Shown piece by piece: positions 8,929-17,571 of a DNA stretch of 64,000 nt (position 1 is its first letter; the number at the start of each line of letters is the position of its first letter). Source of the DNA: Streptomyces spinosus (GTDB lineage: Bacteria > Actinomycetota > Actinomycetes > Streptomycetales > Streptomycetaceae); assembly GCF_020400655.1 (NCBI RefSeq), contig NZ_JAINRC010000028.1, positions 24,409-88,408 on the forward strand, written 5' to 3'. A program made the translations under genes and the position numbers. The notes beneath the pieces are model-generated. The model saw only the letters and a list, made by a program, of their open reading frames with translations, had not been told where the DNA came from and did no database searches.

Positions 8929-9462
8929 GTGCGCACGGTCGAACTCCTGTTGGACGAGGCGGCGGATGAGGCGGTCAGGCAGGCCTGGCGGCGGCTGGCG
9001 GACGCGGGGCTGCCCAGTCAGGCACGCCACCGCTCACCGACCAACAGCCCCCACCTCACCCTGACCACCTGCCCGGAACTCACCCCTGCGATCCGCTGGG
9101 AACTCGCCGAAGCGGCCGCCGCCCTGCCGCTGCCGGTGCGGTGCACCGGCGTGGTCCGCTTCGAGCGGCCCACCTCGGTACTGGCCTGGGCGCTGGACCT
9201 CGACTGCGCACTGGCCGGGTTGCACCGCTGGGTGTGGGACGCGGTGGCCTCCGACAGTCCGCCCGAGACCCTCAACCCCTTGCACGCACCTGGGCGCTGG
9301 AGCCCGCACATCACCCTCGGCCGGACCCGACGGGCCGGTGCCTTCGCCGACCGACGGGTTCCCGAGCTGCTGCCGTCGCCGCCGCTGTCGCTCCGGCTCA
9401 CCACCCTGCGCAGCTACGACACCCGGACCGGCGCCCTGGAAGTGCTGGTGCCCCGCTCCTGA
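8929..9462 (+). CDS. 2'-5' RNA ligase / 2H phosphoesterase family protein
   Basis: 177-aa protein with the two H-x-T/S-type motifs of 2H phosphoesterases: NSPHLTLTT near residue 43 and WSPHITLGR near residue 125. The family includes bacterial 2'-5' RNA ligases and cyclic phosphodiesterases acting on RNA ends or cyclic nucleotides; the substrate here is unknown. It starts 9 nt after the lysR-like gene. A TAGGCT box (8917-8922) lies 6 nt before the GTG, so it may also have its own leaderless transcript, with the box overlapping the stop codon of the upstream gene. Confidence 0.8.
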   Translation: MRTVELLLDEAADEAVRQAWRRLADAGLPSQARHRSPTNSPHLTLTTCPELTPAIRWELAEAAAALPLPVRCTGVVRFERPTSVLAWALDLDCALAGLHRWVWDAVASDSPPETLNPLHAPGRWSPHITLGRTRRAGAFADRRVPELLPSPPLSLRLTTLRSYDTRTGALEVLVPRS

Positions 9463-9939
9463 GCGCACCCGTCGTGACGCCGCGCCTCCTCCGCCTGCCG
9501 CTGACCGCACCGCTGACCGCGGCCGCGCCTCCTCCGCCTGCGAGGCCCGCAGGCAGGCCGCCGGGGCCGCGGCGGCGGCCGGTGCGACGGGTGGCAGGCC
9601 CAGCCTGCCGCCGTCCGCGGCTGCGCCGCATCCGGTTCGCCGGCGCCCGCGAGGCGGACCGAGTGCCGCGCGCCGCGCGCCTCGCCCGCGGGTGCGCCGG
9701 CCACGGTCGGCCAGGAGGCGGCGTCTCGCGCACGCGGCCTGCACCAGGGACGTGCGCGGGCCGGCAACGGTACCTAGGCTGGAGAGCGCAGTTCCGGGAC
9801 ACATCCTGGAACGAGTGACGAAGCAGGAAGACGCGCGACGCAGGGCCCGGTCCGCTGCGGCCAGGCCGCGACGGGAGGCGACCGGCACGGGCAGGCGCGC
9901 CGTCGAGGGCCGGGTATGGGCCGAGGGTGGTTCCGAACC
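9463..9939. other. Intergenic region, no gene recognised
   Basis: About 480 very G+C-rich bases. A direct repeat of roughly 17 bp (GCGCCTCCTCCGCCTG core) occurs near 9482 and again near 9526. A TAGGCT sequence at 9775-9780 could be a -10 box for the downstream regulator, but no good -35 is seen. Confidence 0.3.
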
Positions 9940-11334
9940 ATGAGCGATGTACATCAGCTCGAACGCAGCTCCGTGAACCTGGACGGCGGCACGGTCCTCG
10001 CGGCCTGGGAACGGTTCGTGCGGGGTGAGGACCAGGACCCGGATGTCCGGCCCCTGGTGGCGATCTCCTGGCATCGCTGCCGGGAGCAGTACCAGGTGGA
10101 TCCGCACCTCACGGAGGCTCCGGTGGCCGTCGCGGAGCTCGACCACACGCCCGAGCGCGATGTCGTACTCGCCGAGCTGGGATTTCGTGCTGCCTCCCTG
10201 GCACATGAGGTGGGCAGCCTCGGTGGCGTCGTCACCGTCACCGACGCCACCGGCCGGATCCTGGCCGAGTGGGGTGACCAAGCCACGCTCGCCAGAGCCG
10301 GCGACCCGAATCTGGCGCCCTGGTTCTGCTGGTCCGAGTGCGCGGTCGGCACGAACGGCATAGGCACGGCGCTCGAGGCGCACGGCCCGGTGACGATCAG
10401 GGGCGCGGAGCACTGGTGCCAGGTGCTCCACGACTGGGTCGGCGCGGGCATCGCGGTGCGCGACGTGGTGACCAGAGAGCCGATCGCGGTCCTGAACGTC
10501 TGCTGCTGGCGCAGCCGGCTTCCCGCGTCGACGGAAAGCTGGCTGGCGAACGCGGCCACCATGACTCAGTGCCCGCTGAAGAGGCGCGCCCGGCACAGCG
10601 GTGCCGAGCTGGTCGCCGCCTACACCCGGGCCAGAACACAGTCCGGTGCGGCACTCGCCGCGGTCGACACCGCGGGCAAGGTGGTGATCGCGGACGACAT
10701 GGCGAGCGCCGTCCTGGGCGTTCCGGCATGCACCCCGGCGGTCGACCCCACGCTGCGATGGAACCCCGGGCTGCCCGAACTGATCACTGCCGCTCGGTAT
10801 GCCACTGGGCAGGCGGTCAACAATCCCGACTGGGTCGGCTCGACACAGATCTTCGCCCATCTCGCCGACGAACCGACGTCGATCAGCATCCGGCCCGTCT
10901 TCTCGTCCGGACGCCTGATCGGGAACCTGGTCTCCTTCGGTACCACCGACGGGGCGCAGCTGCCCCAGGCGGAGCGGGTCGTGCACCTTCGGGCGCGACC
11001 GCGCCGGCTGGTCGCGACGCGGGACCACCGGACGGTGCTGCTGCGGCTGCCGGAAGTCCACTTCGCCGAGTCGCACGGGAACGACGTCTGGCTCTCCACC
11101 GACCAGGGGCGCCTGCGATCCACCTCACCGAGCCTGGACAGACTCGAAGGTGAGCTGGCGGGTGTCGGCTTCCTGCGGGTTCACCGCCGGTACGTGGTCA
11201 ATCTCAGCCGCGTCAGGGAGATAGAGCGCGGCCTCAAGGGCGAGCTGTCCTTGGTCATGGACGACCGGGCGAACGCCATGGTGCCGGTTTCCCGGCGGCA
11301 CGCGCCGGCCGTGCGTCACGCGCTGGGCATCTGA
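9940..11334 (+). CDS. GAF-domain LytTR-family transcriptional regulator
   Basis: 464-aa one-component regulator. The first two thirds resemble the AcoR-type sensory region (VAISWHRCREQYQVDP, then a GAF-like part with GSLGGVVTVTDATGRILAEWGD, FCWSECAVGTNGIGTALEA and HWCQVLHDWVGAGIAVRD). The C-terminus is a LytTR DNA-binding domain: VHFAESHGNDVWLSTDQG, FLRVHRRYVVNLSRVREIE and the closing VPVSRRHAPAVRHALGI. Unlike AcoR it has no sigma-54 AAA+ domain. It lies 41 nt before katG and upstream of the PQQ module, whose promoter carries 21-bp-spaced direct repeats of the kind LytTR proteins bind. It is therefore the prime candidate regulator of that module; the signal is unknown. Start ATG 9940; a GTG or ATG further upstream is possible. 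Confidence 0.85.
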   Translation: MSDVHQLERSSVNLDGGTVLAAWERFVRGEDQDPDVRPLVAISWHRCREQYQVDPHLTEAPVAVAELDHTPERDVVLAELGFRAASLAHEVGSLGGVVTVTDATGRILAEWGDQATLARAGDPNLAPWFCWSECAVGTNGIGTALEAHGPVTIRGAEHWCQVLHDWVGAGIAVRDVVTREPIAVLNVCCWRSRLPASTESWLANAATMTQCPLKRRARHSGAELVAAYTRARTQSGAALAAVDTAGKVVIADDMASAVLGVPACTPAVDPTLRWNPGLPELITAARYATGQAVNNPDWVGSTQIFAHLADEPTSISIRPVFSSGRLIGNLVSFGTTDGAQLPQAERVVHLRARPRRLVATRDHRTVLLRLPEVHFAESHGNDVWLSTDQGRLRSTSPSLDRLEGELAGVGFLRVHRRYVVNLSRVREIERGLKGELSLVMDDRANAMVPVSRRHAPAVRHALGI

Positions 11335-11375
11335 GTGCGCCGGCCCGACCTCTGTTCCCGGAAAGGAAGAGTCCC

Positions 11376-13616
11376 GTGTCCGACAGTCCGGACGTCGTTG
11401 ACGGCGAGACGAACGCTGGGGGCGCGGGCGGCCTCGGCCTCTCCGCCCCTGCCGCGCACCGCGGCCACGCGACGGGGGGCGCGAGCAACCGCGACTGGTG
11501 GCCGGACCGGCTCGACCTGGGGATCCTCCGGAAACATCCCGCAACGGCCGACCCCATGGGCGAGGACTTCGACTATGCCGCGGAATTCCGCACGCTCGAC
11601 CTCGACGCCCTGGCGCGGGACGTCGACGAGGTGCTCACGACGTCGCAGGAGTGGTGGCCGGCCGACTTCGGCCACTACGGGCCGCTCGTGATCCGGATGG
11701 TGTGGCACAGCGCGGGTACGTACCGCGTCCACGACGGCCGTGGCGGCGCCGGCGCCGGCATGCAGCGATTCGCGCCGCTGAACAGCTGGCCGGACAACCG
11801 CAACCTCGACAAGGCGCGCCGGCTGCTCTGGCCGGTGAAGAAGAAGTACGGCCGCAAGATCTCCTGGGCCGACCTGATGATCTTCGCGGGCAACCGCGCG
11901 CTGGAGACGATGGGCCTCACCACCTTCGGCTTCGCCGGCGGCCGGGCGGACGTCTGGGCGCCCGACGAGGACGTCTACTGGGGTCCCGAGCACGCCTGGC
12001 TCGGCGACGAACGTCACGGCGGCGTCCGGGAGTTGGAGAGCCCCCTGGCCGCCGACCAGATGGGCCTCATCTACGTCAACCCGGAGGGCCCGAACACCGT
12101 CCCGGACCCGCTCACCGCCGCACGGGACATTCGTGAGACGTTCCGGCGCATGGGGATGAACGACGAGGAGACCGTCGCGCTGATCGCGGGCGGTCACACG
12201 TTCGGCAAGACCCACGGCGCGGCCGACCCGGTCGCCTGCCTAGGCCCCGAACCCGAAGGCGCGCCCCTGGAGGAGCAGGGACTGGGCTGGAAGAGCAGCC
12301 ATGGCACCGGAAAGGGCAGGGACACCGTCTCCAGCGGGCTTGAGGGTACGTGGACACCTACCCCGACGAGATGGGACAACAGCTTCTTCGAGACCCTGTT
12401 CGGCTACGAGTGGGACCTCACGCTCAGCCCTGCTGGTCTGTGGCAGTGGATCCCGAGGGACGGCGGCGGGGCCGGCACCGTGCCGGACGCCCACGATCCG
12501 TCGACGACACACGCCCCGACGATCCTGACGACGGACCTCGCGCTCCGGTCGGACCCCGTCTACGAGTCGATCTCGCGACGATTCCTGGAGAACCCCGACC
12601 AGCTCGCGGACGCGTTCGCCCGGGTCTGGTTCAAGCTGACGCACCTCGACATGGGCCCGGTCCAGCGCTACCTCGGTCCGCTGGTTCCCCGGGAGACGCT
12701 GCTCTGGCAGGACCCGGTCCCGGCCGTGGACCACGTGCTCGTCGGGGCGGCGGACATCGCCGCGCTCAAGAGCCGGGTCCTCGCCTCCGGGCTGTCCGTC
12801 TCCGAGCTCGTCGCGACCGCGTGGGCGTCTGCCTCGACGTTCCGCGTCAGCGACAAGCGGGGCGGGGCGAACGGCGCGCGCGTCCGCCTGGATCCGCAGC
12901 GGGGCTGGGAGGTCAACGACCCCGAGACACTGGCACGAGTGCTGCGCACGCTGGAGGAGATCCAGGAGTCGTTCAACAGTTCCCAGACGGGGAACAAGAG
13001 GGTCTCGCTGGCGGACCTCATCGTGCTCGGCGGAGCCGCCGCCGTCGAGCAGGCCGCCAGGACCGCCGGCCACGACGTCCGGGTCCCCTTCAGCGCGGGA
13101 CGCACGGACGCCACGCGGGAGTGGACCGATGTGGACTCCTTCGCCGCGCTCGAACCGACCGCGGACGGGTTCCGCAACTACCGTGGCAAGGGCAACAGGC
13201 TGCCGTCGGAACGCCTGCTGGTCGACCGTGCGAACCTGCTGGGCCTGACCGTGCCCGAGATGACCGTCCTCGTGGGTGGCCTGCGGGTGCTGGGCGCCAA
13301 CCACCAGCAGTCGCCGCTGGGTGTCTTCACCTCGACACCCGGGTCGCTGACCAACGACTTCTTCGTGAACCTGCTCGACACGGGCACGCGATGGCAGCCG
13401 ACGTCCGCGCACGCGGAAACATTCGAGGGGCGCGACCGCGCCACCGGCGAGGTCAAGTGGACCGGTAGCCGCGTCGACCTCGTCTTCGGCTCGAACTCCG
13501 AGCTGCGAGCCGTCGCGGAGGTCTACGCGAGCGACGACGCACGGGAGAAGTTCGTGCGGGACTTCGTCGCCGCGTGGGCCAAGGTCATGGACCTCGACCG
13601 GTACGACCTCGTCTGA
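11376..13616 (+). CDS. katG: Catalase-peroxidase KatG
   Basis: Bifunctional haem catalase-peroxidase, 746 aa, full length with two peroxidase-like halves. The distal Arg-Trp-His site is in VIRMVWHSAGTYR; the covalent Trp-Tyr-Met adduct is complete, with Tyr in MGLIYVNPEGPN and Met in FRRMGMNDEETV; the proximal His is in ALIAGGHTFGKTHG. The GTG start has AAGGAAG about 6 nt upstream. It follows the GAF-LytTR regulator by 41 nt and precedes a PQQ operon. Removing H2O2 produced during PQQ maturation (PqqC) or quinoprotein turnover is a reasonable inference; general peroxide defence is the known family role. Confidence 0.96.
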   Translation: MSDSPDVVDGETNAGGAGGLGLSAPAAHRGHATGGASNRDWWPDRLDLGILRKHPATADPMGEDFDYAAEFRTLDLDALARDVDEVLTTSQEWWPADFGHYGPLVIRMVWHSAGTYRVHDGRGGAGAGMQRFAPLNSWPDNRNLDKARRLLWPVKKKYGRKISWADLMIFAGNRALETMGLTTFGFAGGRADVWAPDEDVYWGPEHAWLGDERHGGVRELESPLAADQMGLIYVNPEGPNTVPDPLTAARDIRETFRRMGMNDEETVALIAGGHTFGKTHGAADPVACLGPEPEGAPLEEQGLGWKSSHGTGKGRDTVSSGLEGTWTPTPTRWDNSFFETLFGYEWDLTLSPAGLWQWIPRDGGGAGTVPDAHDPSTTHAPTILTTDLALRSDPVYESISRRFLENPDQLADAFARVWFKLTHLDMGPVQRYLGPLVPRETLLWQDPVPAVDHVLVGAADIAALKSRVLASGLSVSELVATAWASASTFRVSDKRGGANGARVRLDPQRGWEVNDPETLARVLRTLEEIQESFNSSQTGNKRVSLADLIVLGGAAAVEQAARTAGHDVRVPFSAGRTDATREWTDVDSFAALEPTADGFRNYRGKGNRLPSERLLVDRANLLGLTVPEMTVLVGGLRVLGANHQQSPLGVFTSTPGSLTNDFFVNLLDTGTRWQPTSAHAETFEGRDRATGEVKWTGSRVDLVFGSNSELRAVAEVYASDDAREKFVRDFVAAWAKVMDLDRYDLV

Positions 13617-13648
13617 CCGAAGCGGCGCGGTGCGACTCGGCCGGTCTC

Positions 13649-13752
13649 AACGGCGGCACATCGGTTACCAACGGCGGAAGTTCGCGGACGAACGGCGTGA
13701 TTCGCGCCGGAACAGGACGCACCTTGTCGGTGTGATCCGTCCGGCGTAGCGT
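13649..13752 (+). promoter_or_regulatory. 21-bp-periodic direct repeats and promoter of the PQQ module
   Basis: AACGGCGG occurs at 13649 and 13670 and AACGGCGT at 13691, exactly 21 bp apart, all on the same face of the helix. LytTR-domain regulators bind 9-bp direct repeats with 12-bp spacers, i.e. this 21-bp period. Downstream is TTGTCG (13724-13729), 17 bp, TAGCGT (13747-13752), a plausible housekeeping promoter for the PQQ-associated gene. The GAF-LytTR gene lies 2.3 kb upstream. Confidence 0.55.
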
Positions 13753-13890
13753 GTTTACCGACTGCAGATATCACATCCTTTCCGCTGTTATTCATTCGGC
13801 GCGGCGCGCTCCTGGAGTACCGATTACAAGCGGGCCCAGGCGACGCGAAGAAGGAAATACAGGGAATCGGATGAGGGGAGAGAAGCCCCG

Positions 13891-14355
13891 ATGACGACGA
13901 CCGCGCACGAGCGGGCCGACCTGCTGGACAAGCTCGGGTTGGCCACACAGAACAAAGCAGCGCTGGGTCAGGTGCTGGGAACCGGAAGCATCGGGCAGGC
14001 AACCGAGGAACCGGACGGCCGTATGAAGGCCACCATTCGCATCCATCCGGACGAGCTGACCTGGGATCCCTCCATTCTGGTCATGCCGCACGGAGGCGAT
14101 ATCGAGTTGGAGCTCGTCAACGACGACAAGAACACGCACTGCGCACTTCTGCCGAGCAATGGCGACAGGAAGTTCATCTGGCTGGTGAACCATTCGCACG
14201 GGCATGCGCACCTCAACCTCGACGGTCCGGGCTACTACTGGTTCGGCTCGCCCACGGGCAATGACGAGGGCCGGGGGCTGACCGGGTCCATCGTGGTCCT
14301 GGGAGACGCTCCGCCGGAGGCCCGCCTCGACCGTCCCGAACAGCCGCGGCCGTAG
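13891..14355 (+). CDS. MSMEG_3727-family PQQ-associated protein
   Basis: 154-aa protein like the small partner encoded beside actinobacterial PQQ-dependent alcohol dehydrogenases. From about residue 47 it has a cupredoxin-like beta pattern (IRIHPDELTWDPSILVMPHG, IELELVNDDKNTHCALLPSN, WLVNHSHGHAHLNLDGPGYYWFGSP, GRGLTGSIVVLGD). His residues are plentiful (HSHGHAH), but the usual type-1 copper Cys before the final strand is replaced (FGSPTGN), so a blue-copper electron carrier is not certain. No signal peptide. It starts the PQQ operon, 22 nt before the dehydrogenase; electron transfer to or structural support of the dehydrogenase is the likely role. Confidence 0.72.
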   Translation: MTTTAHERADLLDKLGLATQNKAALGQVLGTGSIGQATEEPDGRMKATIRIHPDELTWDPSILVMPHGGDIELELVNDDKNTHCALLPSNGDRKFIWLVNHSHGHAHLNLDGPGYYWFGSPTGNDEGRGLTGSIVVLGDAPPEARLDRPEQPRP

Positions 14356-14377
14356 GCAGAAGCAGGAGGTGGAGGAA

Positions 14378-16087
14378 ATGACCGTCGACTACGCCGACTA
14401 CGTCGACGCGGGTGAGGCCGTCGACCAGGGAACCCTGAATTACAAGACCCCTGGCGGAGACGTCGCGCCGCCGGTAGTGGCCGGTGTCGACTACGAGCGC
14501 ATACTCAACGCGCGCCAGGAACCCCAGAACTGGCTCACCTACTACGGCGCCTACAACGGGCAGCGCTACAGCCCGCTGGACCAGATCAACACGGACAACG
14601 TCAAGCGCATGGTCCCCGCCTGGGTCTTCCAGGCCGGCACGACCGGACTGATCGCGGGCGCGTCGACCTACTCGTTCGAGGCCGCCCCGATCGTCGTCGA
14701 CGGGGTCATGTTCCTCTCCGGCTGGGACGGCTGGGTATGGGCCCTAGACGCGAAGACGGGCGTGGAGATCTGGCGGTACAAGCACGCGGTCCCCTTCGAC
14801 GTGTCCTTGTGCTGCGGGAACGTGAACCGCGGGGTCGCCGTGGCCCAGGGGAAGGTCTTCTTCGTCACGGCGAACGCCCGGGTGCTGGCGCTCGACGCCA
14901 CCACCGGCAGGCGGGTCTGGGACAAGACCTACGGCGACGTCCGGGCGGGGGAGAGCGCCACGCTCGCCCCTCTCGTCGTGAAGAACATGGTCATCGTCGG
15001 AAGTTCCGGCGGCGAGTTCGGCGTACGCGGCCACCTCGACGCGTTCGATCTCGAAACCGGCGAGCACCAGTGGCGCTGCTACACGGTTCCCAAGCCCGGG
15101 GAGCCCGGCTCGGAGACCTGGCCCGCCGACGGCGAGGCCTGGGCACGGGGCGGGGCGAACTGCTGGATCACCGGCACCTTCGACCCGGAGACGAACCTGC
15201 TGTACGTGGGCACCGGCAACCCGGCGCCCGACTTCGACGGAGAGGTCCGCGAGGGCGACAACCTCTTCACCGACAGCATCATCGCCGTGGACGTGGACAG
15301 CGGTCAGATCCGCTGGCACTACCAGTGCACCCCGCACGACGTGTGGGACTACGACAGCATCGGCGAGTGCATCCTGTTCGAGCAGGACGGCCGCAAACTG
15401 CTCGGTCACTTCGACAAGAACGGCTACTTCTTCGTCCTCGACCGCACGAACGGCGCGAGGGTCGGGATCACCCCCTTCGTCGACCGCATCACCTGGGGGG
15501 CGATCACGAGGGACGGCCAGGTGACGGCCAAGGTGTACCCGGACAAGGAGGGAGAACCGGTCCACTTCTACCCCGGTCCGGCCGGTGCCAAGGAATGGAC
15601 CCATGCGGCCTACAGTCCGAAGACCGGACTGTTCTACGTCCCGGTCCAGGACACCGGTGCCACGGCCACCCGGCGGCGGCGGGAGTTCAAGGAGAGCATT
15701 CCGTACTGGGGTGCGGGCGTTCAGGTGGACATCGGGGACATGGCGGGGTCCATCAGCGCCTTCGACGCCGCCGGCGAGGAGAAGTGGCGCTGGCGCAACG
15801 ACCTCCCGATGTGCGCTTCGACGCTGGCCACCGGCGGTGACCTGGTGTTCGCCGGTGAGCCCTCCGGGGAGTTCAACGCACTCGACGCCCGCACCGGGGA
15901 GCTGCTGTGGCAGTTCCAGTGCGGAAGCGGCCACCACAGCAGCCCGACCACCTACATGGTCGACGGCAGGCAGTACGTGGCCGTGCCCGTCGGCTGGGGC
16001 GGATGGGCCGAGGGATTCCTCCCCGGCATGCTCGGCGCGGGGCACGGAAGCGCCCTGATCGTCTTCGCCCTTCCGGAACCGTCGTAG
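14378..16087 (+). CDS. PQQ-dependent dehydrogenase, methanol/ethanol family
   Basis: 569-aa eight-bladed quinoprotein dehydrogenase that oxidises alcohols or aldehydes with PQQ and Ca2+ or a lanthanide. Seen: WLTYYGAYNGQRYSPLDQIN start of the fold, several W-motif repeats (WDGWVWALDAKTG, LDATTGRRVWDKTYG), the vicinal Cys pair in SLCCGN near residue 145, Glu in SSGGEFGVRGHLDAFD, TGNPAPDF, and the catalytic Asp in TPHDVWDYDS near residue 320. ATG 14378 has AGGAGG 8 nt upstream; GTG 14369 is an alternative. There is no Sec or Tat signal peptide from either start, although family members usually act outside the membrane. It lacks a fused cytochrome c domain. The pqqA gene follows 48 nt later. Confidence 0.92.
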   Translation: MTVDYADYVDAGEAVDQGTLNYKTPGGDVAPPVVAGVDYERILNARQEPQNWLTYYGAYNGQRYSPLDQINTDNVKRMVPAWVFQAGTTGLIAGASTYSFEAAPIVVDGVMFLSGWDGWVWALDAKTGVEIWRYKHAVPFDVSLCCGNVNRGVAVAQGKVFFVTANARVLALDATTGRRVWDKTYGDVRAGESATLAPLVVKNMVIVGSSGGEFGVRGHLDAFDLETGEHQWRCYTVPKPGEPGSETWPADGEAWARGGANCWITGTFDPETNLLYVGTGNPAPDFDGEVREGDNLFTDSIIAVDVDSGQIRWHYQCTPHDVWDYDSIGECILFEQDGRKLLGHFDKNGYFFVLDRTNGARVGITPFVDRITWGAITRDGQVTAKVYPDKEGEPVHFYPGPAGAKEWTHAAYSPKTGLFYVPVQDTGATATRRRREFKESIPYWGAGVQVDIGDMAGSISAFDAAGEEKWRWRNDLPMCASTLATGGDLVFAGEPSGEFNALDARTGELLWQFQCGSGHHSSPTTYMVDGRQYVAVPVGWGGWAEGFLPGMLGAGHGSALIVFALPEPS

Positions 16088-16135
16088 CGCGTGACCGGAG
16101 CCTGCCGTGATTCCCGGCGGAGAGGAGGTGGATCC

Positions 16136-16231
16136 ATGGAGTCTCAGCTCGCCGTGTGGGAGACGCCCGATTTCGACGAGGTCGCAGTCGCGGCCGAGGT
16201 GACCATGTACCTTGCCCGGTTGGAGGACTAG
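16136..16231 (+). CDS. pqqA: Pyrroloquinoline quinone precursor peptide PqqA
   Basis: 31-residue peptide ending EVTMYLARLED. Glu21 and Tyr25, spaced Glu-x3-Tyr, are the two residues that PqqE crosslinks and that become PQQ; the surrounding EVTMY is the PqqA signature, and Trp8...Pro11 matches the conserved N-terminal part. AGGAGGTG (16123-16130) stands 5 nt before the ATG, an unusually strong ribosome-binding site fitting a peptide needed in excess. It lies 48 nt downstream of the dehydrogenase and upstream of pqqC. Confidence 0.93.
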   Translation: MESQLAVWETPDFDEVAVAAEVTMYLARLED

Positions 16232-16537
16232 CGGATGATGGGCGGCACCGGACCTGGTCCGGCGTCGCCCGACGGTTCGGGAGGCCGCGGCCGGCCGACA
16301 CGCACGCACTCGTGCGGCCCGGTCCGGCCGGCGAGACGCCGCGGGTCATGGGCCGCCTTCCATCGACGGCCCGGACTGAAGCCTGACGCGGGTCCCCTTC
16401 GCCCGATGAGGGCGGACGATCCGCGTGCACACGAACAACGCCGCCCCGGTCCCCGTGGAGGACACGCCCGAGCGGCGTTCCCTGGAGGAGCGGCATGGAA
16501 GGGGCCAGGAACGGCCTCGAGGTCCAGGTGTACAGCC
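16232..16537 (+). other. Leader between pqqA and pqqC
   Basis: About 300 bases with no convincing gene. Such a gap between pqqA and the enzyme genes often holds an attenuator that lowers downstream expression; several G+C-rich inverted repeats occur but none is clearly a terminator. Confidence 0.3.
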
Positions 16538-17236
16538 GTGACGACGACAACCATCACAACCGGCGCCGACGGTTTCGTGGAGACGCTGCGGGCCCACTCG
16601 CGGCGCTACCACGACCAGCACCCGTTCCACGTCCGGATGAACGCCGGCCGGCTGAGCCGTCGCCAGATCCGGGGCTGGGTGGCCAACCGCTTCTACTACC
16701 AGGAGAACATCCCCCGCAAGGACGCCGCGATCCTTTCCAACTGCCCCGACGTGGAGGTCCGTCGCCGCTGGATCCGGCGGATCGTCGAGCACGACGGCAC
16801 GGCCGCGGGCGAGGGCGGCATCGAGGCATGGCTGCGCCTCGCCGAGGCCGCCGGGCTGACCCGTGAGGAGGTCCGGGACCACCGGCACCTGGTACCGGGG
16901 GTGCGGTTCGCCGTCGACGCCTACGTGAACTTCGCCCGGACCCGCCCGTGGGTGGAGGCGGTGGCGTCCTCGCTCACGGAGCTGTTCGCGCCCGACCTGA
17001 TGGCGGCGCGGCTCGCCGCGTTCGAGCGGTGGTACCCGTGGATCGCCCCCGAGGGCCTCGCCTACTTCCGCGCCCGCCTGGAGCAGGCCCCCCGCGACTG
17101 CGAGCACGCCCTGGAGGTGGTCACCGCGCACTGCCTCTCCGCCGAGTCCCAGGCGCGCGCCGTCGACGCGCTGTCGTTCAAGTGCGATGTCCTGTGGAGC
17201 CTCATGGACGCCATCGACCAGGCCTACCCGGAGTGA
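16538..17236 (+). CDS. pqqC: Pyrroloquinoline-quinone synthase PqqC
   Basis: PqqC performs the last step of PQQ formation, ring closure and an O2-dependent oxidation that releases H2O2, without a metal. The 232-aa protein has the conserved HPFHVRMNAG, VANRFYYQENIPRKDAAILSNC, RRWIRRIVEHDG and a C-terminal CEHALEVVTAHC region; length is normal. GTG 16538 is the only start that fits the onset of homology (VTTTTITTGADGFVETLR); its ribosome-binding site is weak. The stop overlaps the possible GTG start of pqqD. Confidence 0.93.
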   Translation: MTTTTITTGADGFVETLRAHSRRYHDQHPFHVRMNAGRLSRRQIRGWVANRFYYQENIPRKDAAILSNCPDVEVRRRWIRRIVEHDGTAAGEGGIEAWLRLAEAAGLTREEVRDHRHLVPGVRFAVDAYVNFARTRPWVEAVASSLTELFAPDLMAARLAAFERWYPWIAPEGLAYFRARLEQAPRDCEHALEVVTAHCLSAESQARAVDALSFKCDVLWSLMDAIDQAYPE

Positions 17237-17241
17237 CCACC

Positions 17242-17571
17242 ATGGACCCGACCCGTACCGGAACGACCCACAGCAGCAGCACGACCCGGCCCGGCGCCGG
17301 GGTGTCCGGCCTGGACCGGCCCCGGTTGGCTGCCCATGTCCGGCTCACCTTCTGCCGGACCAGGCAGCGCAAGGTCCTGCTGCACCCCGAGACGGTCGTG
17401 GTTCTGAACGGCAGCGGCGCGGCCATCCTGGAGCTGTGCGACGGGCGGCACACCGTGGCCGAGATCGTGGACGAGCTGGGCGCCCGCTATCAGACCGTTC
17501 CCGAGGACGACGTCCGGCAGTTCCTGGCCCGGCTCGTCGCCCGGCGCTGGGTGGAGCTCACCGATGGATAG
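17242..17571 (+). CDS. pqqD: PQQ biosynthesis peptide chaperone PqqD
   Basis: PqqD is a RiPP recognition element that holds PqqA and presents it to PqqE. The core (from about residue 40) shows VRLTFCRTRQRKVLLHPETV, VLNGSGAAILELCDGRHTVAEIVDEL and VRQFLARLVARRWVEL, typical of the winged-helix fold. An extra 25-residue Ser/Thr-rich N-terminus precedes it. ATG 17242 has GGAG 8 nt upstream; GTG 17233, overlapping the pqqC stop, is an alternative. It overlaps pqqE by 8 bp. Confidence 0.92.
   Translation: MDPTRTGTTHSSSTTRPGAGVSGLDRPRLAAHVRLTFCRTRQRKVLLHPETVVVLNGSGAAILELCDGRHTVAEIVDELGARYQTVPEDDVRQFLARLVARRWVELTDG

Noticed and set aside
6883..9030. PhzF gene read as evidence for a phenazine cluster
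   Set aside because: No other phz genes are present; PhzF-fold proteins are common outside phenazine synthesis.
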